From: Entoloma clypeatum
Taxonomy: Eukaryota > Basidiomycota > Agaricomycetes > Agaricales > Entolomataceae
Assembly (NCBI GenBank): GCA_963565915.1
Contig: OY751493.1
Span: forward strand, 3,410,001-3,474,000
Direction of reading: 5' to 3'
Length of the DNA: 64,000 bases
Below the pieces are notes generated by a model. That model was given only the letters and a program-made list of their open reading frames with translations. It was not told the origin of the DNA and made no database searches. Of the stretch, positions 28,078 through 38,739 are shown piece after piece. Position 1 is the first letter of the stretch. Every line of letters starts with the position of its first letter. Both the position numbers and the translations under genes were made by a program.

Positions 28078-29919
28078 ATGCACCCAGTCCGACGGTTCCT
28101 ACACTCCTGCAGTGCAGCACGACCTGTTCGCACCATGTCTCACAAAAAATCAATCGATGCGTCCCCGCCTTCCTACCATGGTAGTCTACAAGAACCCCTG
28201 GATCGCACTGTCTTCACAAAATCAATCAATGTTCTTGCTGCCCGCACGGCGCCGTCTCGCACGGGGTCTGTCTTGAAAGCTGTTCACATGAGAGGGTATG
28301 TTTTTGACCTCGTTTTTGAATGTATTCGATGAGATCGCCCCCTCAAGGTCTCTCATGAACCTCCCCAAAATTCGCAGTGTCGAGGTTGACCCATCCAATC
28401 CGGAGGGCGACCGCTTGGTTCTGCTCAGGGTATCGGAAGAAGGTATGTCTTTTCTTCGTATATGTAATGGCTTCTCAACTCAATTGCTTCGGTTTCTTCC
28501 AAGTCAGCTGCGCTTTCATCAGAGGCACTCAACTATATAAAGGCCGAGACAAATGGGCTAGTTTCATATACCCTCAACCTAGATTATGATTACTGGACGG
28601 CCGGCAAGTGCACCGTCCCTCTCTTGCCGTCCTTGTCTTTGATTCCGTCGCATCGGAGCAGATGAGATCCTGCAGGCGGTGCTTCCACCTGAGTTGCGAG
28701 AAGGCTCTCCCAGTGGCTTTGCGGCGATCGGACACATCGGTACGCCTCCATCGAAAGCTCATATGTGATAATAGTTGTCTTGATCAATGACTCTAGCACA
28801 CGTCAATCTTGTTGATGAATACCTTCCTTACAAACATCTCATTGGGCAACTCATCCTCGACGTGCGTCGTTGCAGCATTAGTCATTTTGATGATGCAACT
28901 AAAACTGTATATCTTGCAGAAAAACAAGAAAGTCACCACTGTCGTCAATAAAGTAGACAGCATCGATACTAAATTCCGTTTTTTCAAGATGGAACTGATA
29001 GCAGGTGAACCAAATTATGTCGTCCAACACGTAAGGCTCCATATTTCTTTCTCAGACTGATCCCAACATTTGTGTAGCGTGAATCGGACTGCAATTTCAC
29101 ATTCGACTTTACGCAGGTCTATTGGAATTCACGGTTACATACGGAACATGCCCGACTGGTTGAAACATTTCGCTCCGAGGATGTCGTTGCCGATGTTTTC
29201 GCAGGTGTTGGCCCTTTTGCCGTTCCAGCTGCCAAGAAGGGTTGCGCCGTTTTTGCGAATGACCTCAATCCCAGCAGTGCCAAGTATCTCGCCTTAAACG
29301 TCCAAAATAACCGGGTATGTCAATTTTAGACTCATAGGAGGTATCACTGAGGTCTTTCCAGGTGGAAGATCTCGTTCGAGTCTTTTGCGAGGACGGTCGC
29401 GATTTCATACGCTCCGTTGTCGTTCGGTCCTTCCAATCACCCTTCCCTTCTTCCGCTGGTCCAAAACTGAGTCGAACCAAGGCGCAGGAAGAGCATCGAA
29501 GGAGAATGCTGACAGGAGGACGATCTCCTCGACTGGTGGTCCCACGCCCGCGAATCTCCCATTTCGTGATGAACTTACCTGACACTTCCATCCAATTTCT
29601 GGATGCATTTCGAGGAGTTCTTACATCAAATGGTTTGAAGGACGTATACGATATCATGCCTATGATCCATTGTCACTGCTTTACACGAGAGATGGAGCGG
29701 GATAAGGCTGAGGTCGATATTCGCAAGGTGATTAATTTGCACTTTGGCTCCATTTTTTCAGGAATTGACACTTTGCTCTTACTAAGAGGGTGGAGGAGAA
29801 GCTCGGCTCTCCACTAACTGGTGAGGTTAACATACATCTGGTCCGTTCCGTCGCACCCAATAAGGAGATGTATTGTATTTCCTTCCGGTTGCCTACCGAA
29901 GTCGCATTCATGTCAACAT
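28078..29919 (+). CDS. TRM5: tRNA (guanine37-N1)-methyltransferase
   Basis: Makes m1G37 next to the anticodon, using S-adenosylmethionine, and so prevents frameshifting. Visible: LPKIRSVEVDPSNPEGDRLVLL, an N-terminal D1 segment; YLPYKHLIGQLILDKNK; VNKVDSIDTKFRFFKMELIA; HRESDCNFTFDFTQVYWNSR; the SAM motif DVFAGVGPFAVPAAKKG; FANDLNPSSAKYL; and the catalytic NLP motif in HFVMNLPDTSIQFLDAFRG. The end reads SFRLPTEVAFMST. There are two in-frame starts. ATG 28078 gives a 19-residue basic, Arg/Ser-rich leader (MHPVRRFLHSCSAARPVRT) that looks mitochondrial; ATG 28135 gives the cytosolic/nuclear form. Several short introns; the minus-strand TatD gene starts 61 bp upstream. Confidence 0.95.
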
Positions 29920-30238
29920 AGATCTTATACTTTTAGTCCTCTGTGGCACTTACTCCGCGTTGGTCAGTGTCGATGTCACGACGCCGATGACCGAAAGAAT
30001 GCTGATAGGATGAGGATTGTGTCGCCAATATATGATCGGATCTCTGATTACCAAATATAGAAGGTATCGCCAGCGTTGAGGATGCGAATAAATAAAAGTA
30101 CTTAAGTAGAAGAGCTCACTGACCTCCCAACTTCCCACCAACGCGCTTCCTCGCGCTTGACGGCATTGTAACAGCACAGATACCACTTAATCTCTCCTGT
30201 ATCCTACCACAAGATAAGTATTCTTCCCAACGCTCGCC
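29920..30238. other. Intergenic, 3' of TRM5 and promoter of the carrier gene
   Basis: About 320 bp that should hold the TRM5 terminator and the promoter of the aspartate/glutamate carrier. No frame or motif stands out beyond an A/T-rich, AATAAA-like stretch near 30090. Confidence 0.4.
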
Positions 30239-33200
30239 ATGGCTCCATGGTCCCGTCTTGTCCCGACCGTCCACTGCGATTCCGAAGGAGGTGTGTCTTT
30301 GACCGCGTCAGCCATCAAGTCCGTCCGCACAGCTTTGGAGGTCCCCGAACGTGAACTTCGACGTTGGAAGCGTATTTTTGATGCGAATGCAAAAGATTTC
30401 AATGGCGAAAGGTGGGTTCTCCGTCGAGCGCGAGGTCCCGGGACCTCGTTTTCCTAGCGACAGTTCCCTCCTGAAAGCTGTCTGCTTCTTGTAGGTTCCT
30501 CGACACAGAGAGCTTCGTCAATGCCATTGCACCGGAAGGCGATTTGACGAAATTCGGACGAGCACAATTCGCCATCCTCTTTCGTGTAGCCGACACTTCA
30601 AGACGTGGTCTCGTCTCCTGGGATGACTTTACTGTGTTCGAGACGCTGCTCAAGAGGCCAGATGCGGACTATTGGATGGCGTTTCAGTATTTTGACGTGT
30701 ACGTGGGATTTACGTGGAATCTTGCAGCATGCTCATCTTCGCTAGTGACAATGACGGGTTCATAACTTTCGATGAATTCAAGAGTGTCTTCAGTGCCAAC
30801 GTTGGACGCGATGCCATTCCTTTTGATTTCGATTGGTGAATGAATATTCTGTGTCTTCATTTTACAATAAGTGTTGAAACCCCGTACACAAGCGACTGGG
30901 TTAAGCTGTATCTCGGAAGAAAGAACGGCACACACGTTCTAGGATGTGCGTCAAGTCCTTTACACGAAAAGCCGCTCACATTAACATGATCTCGAAAGAC
31001 AATGAATTTACACAGCTTATGAAGGGTCTCCAGGGTGAACGCCTTCGTCAGGCATTTAAACATCTAGACGCGGATCAGGATGGATTCATTAGACCGGAAC
31101 AGTTCAAGAGAATTATCCTAGTAAGTTTTACCCCTTGCATAGTAGGGCAATCTTGAAGTTACTATCATTACAGGAAATTGCTGGTCATAAACTCTCACAA
31201 GCTGTCATAGAGCGCCTCCCTACATTGTGCACACTGACCCCCGGGCAAAAGATATCCTTCTCGGAAGTTATTGCCTTCCATAATGTCATCCGAGGTCAAT
31301 CAGTCCAGTCGCTCTTGCTCAAACGTGCTCACCTTTATTTCCAGAGATGGATATGGTCGAGCGGTTCGGCTTATAAGACTTGGGTCATTGTTCACCTTCT
31401 CATTGTAGCTTTTTCTTTAGCATTCTTCGCGAAGCGATGGCCAAATCTAAGGACGGAAGGATAGACCAATCTGATTTCCTTAACTATTCTGCATCAAGTT
31501 CACGATATTCACTATTCACTCCAATGGAAGCATCGATAATTTTCCACTTTGCGGGCAGAGGTGCTGGTAACCAACGACTGGCACTTATCGATTTCGCTCA
31601 ACTACTGGACCCGAGATGGAAGCCACCTCACGATGAATTAGAGACACAGGCTGTCGCGGCTCCCATCTCGTTCATTAATCAGTTACTGCAATCTACTTAC
31701 AGTTTTGTTCAGGGAGGTTTGTTAGTCTTGCATTGATGTTGTTTTTTTTGCTAAGCAACTCATAGGTATTGCTGGAGCGCTTGGAGCGACTATTGTGTAT
31801 CCGATAGACATGGGTAAGTGCAATTGTCATCCCGGTGATTTGCGTTAACATGCATGTAAAGTCAAGGTATGTCAATAGATGTTGTGCTACACGGCTCAAT
31901 TGGAGCCCTTTCCGCAATAGACGAGGTAAGTTACGGACCTCTTTGGGGTATTATGGCCAACCTTTCTCCTCAGGATGCAAAATCAACGGAGTACCGTCGT
32001 GGGTCAGCTCCTTTACCAGAATAGCATCGACTGTGCGCGTAAAATCTTCCGCAATGAGGGTTTTATGGGATTCTATCGTGGTCTCGGTCCCCAACTAATC
32101 GTAAGTGCTCCCAGCATGTAGATTCTTCAACCCGTCACCCGTCTGACGTTGAACAGGGTGTGGCTCCGGAAAAGGCCATCAAGTTGACGGTGAATGATTT
32201 TGTTCGCTCCAAAGCTATGGATCCCGACACGGGACGCATCAAGCTGTGGTGGGAACTCGTCGCCGGTGGGACGGCTGGTGGATGCCAAGTGGTATGCCAG
32301 AAGGCCTAACAAGTGTGATGCTAACATTTACCACAAAATTAGATTTTTACCAATCCTCTAGAGATTGTGTATGACCCTACTCTGTAGGTCTAGGGACACA
32401 GCTGACTCTTCGACCACAGGAAGATCCGCCTGCAAGTACAAGGTGAAGCCGCTAGGATAGATGCCGCCTTACCCAAGGGTGCTGTACACATCATTCGTCA
32501 ACTGGGTGTTGTTGGTCTGTACAAAGGAGCATCAGCCTGTCTCCTTCGTGACATCCCGTTTTCCGCCATTTATTTCACCGCCTACTCGCACCTAAAGAAG
32601 GATTTATTCCACGAGGGTTACAACGGAAAGCAGCTGTCCTTCCTAGAGACTCTTGGAGCTGCCGCCGCGGCGTATGTTCGAGGGTTCATTCGCAACTTTT
32701 ATCTCTTTGCTGACCTCCGCCATGTAGTGGAATGCCTGCAGCTTATCTCACGACGCCTGCCGGTCAGAACAAACACTTGACACTGATCAGGCCATATACT
32801 GACATACTCATGCTGCAGACGTAGTCAAGACAAGACTGCAAGTCGAGGCCAGACAAGGGCAGACACATTACAAAGGTCTCCGCGACGCATTTTCCAAAAT
32901 TTGTGAGGATGATGTGTTGCATTCGAATTTCCTGATTGAATTTTTGTGAAAGATAAAGAGGAGGGCTTCCGGGCATTGTTCAAAGGCGGGCCAGCTCGGG
33001 TATTGCGGAGCAGTCCGCAATTTGGCTTTACACTTCTTGGTGAATATCCTGCATCCAACTTACTCCGTGTCACTCACGTTTTTGTATAGGGTATGAGACG
33101 CTCAAGACATATGTGAGTGGTTTGAATTGGTTGTCAGATATGATTCTGACGGCCACACTGTTGCGTAGTTCCCGGTAGGTTGTCTGGTTTGGTAATAAGC

Positions 33201-33414
33201 GCACGCTGACGTTTTGTGTGTTGAGTACACGCCCCAAGACAAGCAGAGAACGGTTCCGACAGCTCTCACGTCGCGCCCGGATGAACTGTCACAGATACGG
33301 GCGCGAAACGCACTCAAGATCTTGTTGGATGTACACGGAGATTTTGGACGTCGAGCAGCATCGGCTCCGTTGTCGTTGTCGACGCCAAGGCTGTCCTCAC
33401 AAGCGAATAAATAG
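30239..33414 (+). CDS. AGC1: Mitochondrial aspartate/glutamate carrier with EF-hands
   Basis: N-terminal half: EF-hand region with [24 protein letters not shown] and [11 protein letters not shown] loops. C-terminal half: three mitochondrial-carrier repeats with signatures PIDMVKTRMQ, PLEIVKIRLQ and [10 protein letters not shown]. The combination is diagnostic of the calcium-regulated carrier that swaps matrix aspartate for glutamate plus H+ in the malate-aspartate shuttle (inner membrane). The protein ends in a Ser/Arg-rich tail, [16 protein letters not shown] then LSSQANK. Exon structure is extreme: repeat 1 is completed through two consecutive 5-nt exons (31862-31866 and 31921-31925), and the C-terminal TYFPYTPQ through a 6-nt exon (33169-33174). 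Repeats 2 and 3 also have an intron inside the signature. Start [11 protein letters not shown] at 30239. Confidence 0.95.
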
Positions 33415-33818
33415 AGTCCAACAGCGTGTTATATCAATAGCCAATGAGAACGAGAGTTGCGGCTTGGAAACAGAGTGTGGGGATCATTCTTGTCGGTGAT
33501 GGTTGGTTGCGATTGGAGACCAATCTCCAGCCGATTTCGACCATTATTGAGTCGCAACATATAACTCACCCAAATGCGACTTCCATTCTTGCTGCCTTCG
33601 TTCCTCTTTCCTCTTCTTCCTTTCGTTCTCTTTCTCCCTCTTTTTTTTTTTCCCGTGAGTCTCCTTCTATCTTCTGCCATTTCGTCCTGACCGCCCTCCA
33701 GGCTCGCAGTGCCAGTTCGCTACCTACATACTTCACACCAGCGTAGACCGCTCATTTGCCCTTGGACTTCGCTTTCTTCTCGCATATTCCAACAAAAAGC
33801 AGCTCACTCTCTTTCATC
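33415..33818. promoter_or_regulatory. Upstream region with pyrimidine tract before the secreted-protein start
   Basis: No gene seen. From about 33595 to 33655 the plus strand is an almost pure C/T tract ending in a run of T, 160-220 bp before the next ATG. Such CT-blocks mark promoters and transcription starts of strongly expressed fungal genes; that role is inferred here. A cagctcactctctttcatc leader directly precedes the ATG. Confidence 0.45.
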
Positions 33819-35539
33819 ATGAGGTCAATCATCACTGGTCTTGCCCTCGTCAGCGCTGCTGCCGCTCAGATCGTCGTCAATGGCGTGTACTCTGTGGGAG
33901 CATCTGCGCCAGCAGCTGGCGTATCCCCCAGTGTCCCCACTTCAACAGGACCAGCTACCAGTCCTACCCCCGCGACTCCCTCTGAGGCGACCGCTGCCCC
34001 CTCGGCATCGATGCCAGCTTTCTACCAGCAGATGCCCTATTCATCATACCTGGATGGTGGATATCAGAGCCTGGATTGCGGTTACGGGTACCACAAGCCG
34101 AATGGTCATTGCGTACCTTATTCCTGGGTCAGTTATCTCGGTTCAGCCTTGCTTAAGCCACCCTGAGATCCAAGCCTACTCTAGTTCACATATCAAAACG
34201 AGTGTTACGCGACTACCATCATCAACAACATGTTCGTTCATTACCTGGTTTTCATTGTTTCCACTCACGTTCAACCCACAGTAATGGCAATAACAACTAC
34301 GGTGGCAATAACTGGGGCGGCAACAACAACTACGGCGGCAACAACAATCACGGCGGCAACAACAATCACGGCGGCAACAACTGTAATGCCCAGACGGTCA
34401 CCATGTATAACACCATTTATCAGACGGTGGTAAGCATGACCCTCGTAGGAACACGGCATCATTTTCACCTATTTTGAAATAGACAGCGACGCAGACCGTA
34501 CCCTATACTATTACCATGAAGGAGACTCAGACTGTCGAGATGACGAAAACACAGCAAGTCACCCAGACTCAAGTTGAAACATCCGTCGAGGTTGTACCGA
34601 CCACTCGCGTTTGGGTATCCACAGAGGTCATAGACAATACAAAAACCCTGGAGCATACTCTCACTGCCACGCAAACGATGACCCAGACCAACGTCTACAC
34701 CAAGACGGATGTCCAGACGGCCACTGCGACCCAGACCCTGAAAGAGACCCAGACTGATTTTGTCACAATGACTGAGATGAAGACCATCGTCCAACCAACA
34801 ACATCCACAAAAGTATGGGTCAGCACTCAGGTCATTGACAACGTATGCATCTTATACGCTCTCCTGCACCCACTCAATAGAGACTGACAAAAACCCAAGA
34901 CAAAAACGCTCCTGCAAACACAGACTGCCACTGTCACGGACATGGTCACCTCCGTTCAGACTGCTACAAGGACGGAAATTATGACCGACCATGTGACCAT
35001 GACTGACACTGTCACGAATGTCGTCCCTACGACGGTCGTTTCGGTGTGGAAGCAGACCGAGACCATGGATCGCGTACGTCTGTTCTTTGATTGAAAACAC
35101 GATGCTTATTCTGCTTCAGACGAAGACCGTCGTGAACACTGTCACTTCTACCATGGTTGAGAACATGACTTACCTCCAGACAACAACTTACCTGTCTACC
35201 GCCACAGCAACTGCCACAGCAACAGCAACACAAACCGTTAGCGAGACGGGTCTCTCGCAATGTCTCGGGCAGGTAAGCCGAATTGTTTTGCGTCGCGCGT
35301 ATGCTTTTGGTAACATTTGTAAACAGTGTAAGTCACAATGGACGATGACGGCGGGGAACAACAACTGGCAGAACACGTACGCATCTCCTGCCGCTCCAAC
35401 CACTGCCTATAGCCAGGCCACGACCGCTTATGGATCCAACGGCTCATATGGCTCGAATGGCTCATACGGCTCCAAGAGCTCTCACAGTTCCAACAATCTC
35501 TACGGATCCAACGTCCCGTATGGAGGTTCCGGCTACTAA
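33819..35539 (+). CDS. Secreted or cell-wall Thr/Gln/Asn-rich repeat protein
   Basis: Signal peptide MRSIITGLALVSAAAAQ, then a Pro/Thr/Ser-rich spacer and a short Cys-containing block (LDCGYGYHKPNGHCVPYSW, then QNECYATT). Next is a GNNNYGG/GNNNHGG tandem repeat at about 34286-34380. The central 250 residues are a repetitive beta-prone TQT/TxT array (QTVPYTITMKETQTVEMTKT), with two related units containing VVPTTRVWVSTEVIDNTKT and IVQPTTSTKVWVSTQVIDN. The end is a GSYGSN repeat. No enzymatic domain and no GPI-like hydrophobic tail. Structure suggests a heavily O-glycosylated wall or adhesive protein. Short introns of about 50 nt were inferred at several points. Only the N-terminus and repeats are secure; function unknown. 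Confidence 0.8.
34283..34380 (+). repeat. Short tandem repeat inside the secreted-protein gene
   Basis: Imperfect copies of an 18-nt unit of the type aacaacaatcacggcggc (two identical neighbours, others varying at Tyr/His/Trp codons). It encodes Asn-Asn-Asn-(Tyr/His)-Gly-Gly. Copy number is likely to vary between strains by slippage. Confidence 0.75.
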
Positions 35540-36459
35540 AGATGTTGCTGTGCATTGTCCTGAATCCAGTGTTACTCACAACGTAGAGTTTGCTTAATTA
35601 TCGTTGCCATGGACCAGCCTCATGACGGACAGACATTCGACTTCATGCCACTTTGGTTGGGTGCTCGATTTGTTTGTTATCTTTGCAGAGTGTTCTCAGT
35701 TTTCTGACAGTCAATTTTCTCATTCTTTTCGGGCTAAATGTGAGCATCGGGCTCTGTACATGTACAGTAGGTGGGGGTCGAGCAACTCTGACCTTGCCCG
35801 GTGCGGGAACTAGTGTCTCGACACATCTCATTAAGTATGTAGCGTACATCTGATTACAAGGTACAAATTATTCAGCCAAACCCACCCACCAGCATGCCTC
35901 TTCGGCTCGCTGAAAACCCCACCGATCGATTGGCACTCAAGGACTTTCAGTATCTAATCTTCTATTCATCGATCGTTGATGGAAAGTTGTGGTGCCCTGT
36001 ACCTCTCTGATGTTTGAGTGCTATCACCACCGGGTTTCTCATTTCGAATTTCAATAGGACTGCCGTGATGTCCAAGGTTTGGTGCAGGAAACCTTCGGTC
36101 CTGCAAATGCTCCTGCAGCCATGATAGTTTATGTCGGGGAGCGGGCTGAGTACTGATAATAACCTATTGATATTGTGGCTTCTGACTGTCTATCTTCTAG
36201 GTGGAAAACGCCATCTAATGTATTCCGTGCTGAGCCATGGAAGGTCACTGGCGTACCAACAATCATCAAAGTCCGGGATGTGCGTGTTACACCATCTGCT
36301 CACTCGTTTCACGTTAATTGAAGTAAAAGAGACAGGGTGTTGAGGTCGCACGACTGGTTGGGGACGATATTGCAGGCGGACTGAGTACATTCATCACCGA
36401 AGCATAAGATTATGATTCTAGTGGAACACGCAACGGAGGCCTGGAGCCATACGTAAGAG
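35540..36459. other. 920-bp convergent intergenic region, no gene supported
   Basis: It lies between the stop of the secreted protein (+) and the stop of the MoaA-MoaC gene (-). Frames of 66-82 codons occur on both strands, but none has a signal, domain or plausible splice pattern. This is long for this compact window, so a non-coding RNA or unrecognised small gene is possible; I see no direct evidence for one. Confidence 0.4.
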
Positions 36460-38621
36460 TTACCGCTGAGATGACTCTTGCGATACCCTTGTTGCCACGT
36501 TTCTCTCAAAATCTCCACTGCGACCCCCAGCCTTCTGTGATACAAAAATCCCGCCAATCTCCATATCCTTTCCAGCCACCGCCTTCAACATATCCCAAAT
36601 AGTAAGCAAGCCGACAGAGACCGCAGTGAGAGCCTCCATTTCAACACCAGTTTTGCCTTCTGTAGACACAGTAACATGACACACTATGCTATCCCTGGCA
36701 CTGTCACCAGATCCTTGTTCAGGACTCAAGGTGACTTGGACATTCGTCAGAGAAAGAGGATGGCACAGAGGGATCAGATCGGATGTCTTCTTGGCACCCA
36801 TGATAGCTGCCAGCTGTGCCACAGTCAATGTGTCTCCTTTCCTCCGTGCCTTCGCTGCCGCGGGCGTTTCCTGTACGGTAATGTCGTTCTGGAAGTCTCT
36901 CGAGGGATAAGCTGCAACGACTAGATCGTATGCTATACGGGGGATGTAGATACGACCCGTGGCTGTTGCAGTACGCTTTGTCGATCCTTTGTCGCCAATA
37001 TCAACCATAGACGCATGTCCTTGCTCATCAATGTGGGTAAGGGATGAAGGAGATGGAGATTTGGACGAGAAATGTCGATGCGAGACCACATTGCAGCGAT
37101 GGAGCGCCGCTGGGAAGATGACACTCTTGGAGGCTTTTGTAAGCCGCATAGATTGGCTAATATCGGTGTAGCCTATGAATTTTATATCAGGACCAGAGTA
37201 CGGCTGAAAGGACATCCTCTACATGGGAAAAGAGCACTCAACCACCTATTAATATCATCGGCCGGTTCGTGATGACATCGATGTTTTCCATCCCTGCATG
37301 TTTCTCTTTCTTGCCGAAGACTGCCCGGCGGATAACTTGCATTAACTGTTCATCGGAAGCCCCCTGGCGCATTTCATCGCGCAATGACATTTCTTTGGCA
37401 TCGAATAGGCAGACCTTGGCAAGTCCCATCAGTTTGTGGATCAGAAGTAGCAAAATGTGGGAACCTTGATCTGACCATCCGCCGTTATCCGAAGGCGATT
37501 ACACGACGAGCAGAAATGGTCTGACATGCTACTGATAAATCCCAGGTTGCCTTTATAACCAGGAATTTGCCAGGTTCGCGCCGTATGATTAAGCTCGTCT
37601 TGAACACGGAGAAGGCCGGGGTATCGAGCTGACAGGCGTTCGAGAAGTTCCGCAGATGGAAGCATCTTGTTTTTATCCCATTTATTTCCTGGATGACGGC
37701 AATTAACTGGGAGCTACAGAATGGGGCCGGTGGCTTACCAGTAAAAGGCATGAATTCAATGAACCGGACCGAAATTTGATATTTCTTGGTCATTTCAGCA
37801 AAGTCATAGATTTCTGCGTCGTTGAGGCCTTTGATTACCACTACATTGAGTTTCACAGATTTTAAAGGCGAGTTTAAGGCGATGTCAAGTGCCTTTAGGA
37901 CCAGATCGTGTCCTCTACGTCGGGTTATCAATTCGAATTTGTATGGGTCCATTGTATCAAGGCTGGCATTGGTCAACTGATAGATTGGGCCTGTGTCGAT
38001 GGCTGATCTTACCTCAAATTTAAATGAGAGAGCCCATGTTCAATGAATTGTGGGAGTTTGCGGTGGAGGGCCAAGCCATTACTGGTCATCGCGATTGACC
38101 GGAGGCCGAGTGGCCGCAATTGGTTTAGGCTACCTGGAGGTTTGCAATTGATAATACCGCTCGATGAGTTCATTTCCTGGAATACCTATGATATCGACAA
38201 TCCCTTTGCGGACGGTAGGCTCTCCACCAGTCAGGCGAATCTTTGTTACCCCACTCTTGACGAATAAAGCCGCCAACCGAAGGATCTCTTCGTTCGTCAA
38301 AAGCTTTGTGTCCGGTGAAAGTTCCACGCCTTCGCTCGGCATGCAATAAAAACCTGTTGATATATCAAACTATACTTTGGGCAGAAAAGAGTCAAATGAC
38401 TGACAGCGTAAATTGCACTTCTCAGTGAGCGAAATACGCAGGTAATCGTGCTTCCGGTTGAAGGAATCGACGAGAGCCGGAGGAAACGGGCTAGCGACAT
38501 CTATTTCTGCAAGTTTCTTGCGGGCATTGTGGGCCGCGGCACTGGGTATTGACAGGGATCTGTGTGGGTAGTAGTAGGGAGAAACCTTGAGGAATGGATG
38601 AGGCCTTGACTTGTAAAACAT
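36460..38621 (-). CDS. MOCS1: Molybdenum-cofactor step 1: MoaA-MoaC fusion (MOCS1/cnxABC type)
   Basis: Makes cyclic pyranopterin monophosphate from GTP in mitochondria. N-terminus [10 protein letters not shown]... is basic and leader-like. MoaA part: radical-SAM cluster C-N-L-R-C-F-Y-C (an intron splits the second Cys codon), [50 protein letters not shown]. The C-terminal Cys site is [19 protein letters not shown] and the end is NRPMILIGG followed by stop at 37238. MoaC part (about 37172-36460): [67 protein letters not shown] 73-nt intron (37245-37173), with a weak GTGGTT donor cutting inside the first Gly codon, joins both parts in frame. An in-frame ATG at 37215 could also start MoaC alone. 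See findings. Confidence 0.92.
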
Positions 38622-38739
38622 CTACTTGGGAAAGGGATGTGCTACCACGTGACCTGAGATCGTAGCAGGACGCGTCACTTCCTCAGTACTTTCTCTCGAC
38701 GCGCAAGACTCGAGACTCAAAAGCATACTTATCATCAAC

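Noticed and set aside
30857..31063. Minus frame over the carrier's EF-hand exons
   Set aside because: Antisense to well-supported exons; no features of its own.
34271..34468. Antisense Val/Ala-rich frame across the repeat
   Set aside because: Reverse complement of the Asn/Gly repeat, not a membrane protein.
35238..35579. 113-codon minus frame with many Ser/Arg/Trp
   Set aside because: Shadow of the GSYGSN repeat in the secreted gene.
36309..36557. 82-codon minus frame overlapping the 3' end of MoaC
   Set aside because: It overlaps the end of the MoaC reading frame in a different frame and has no independent features.
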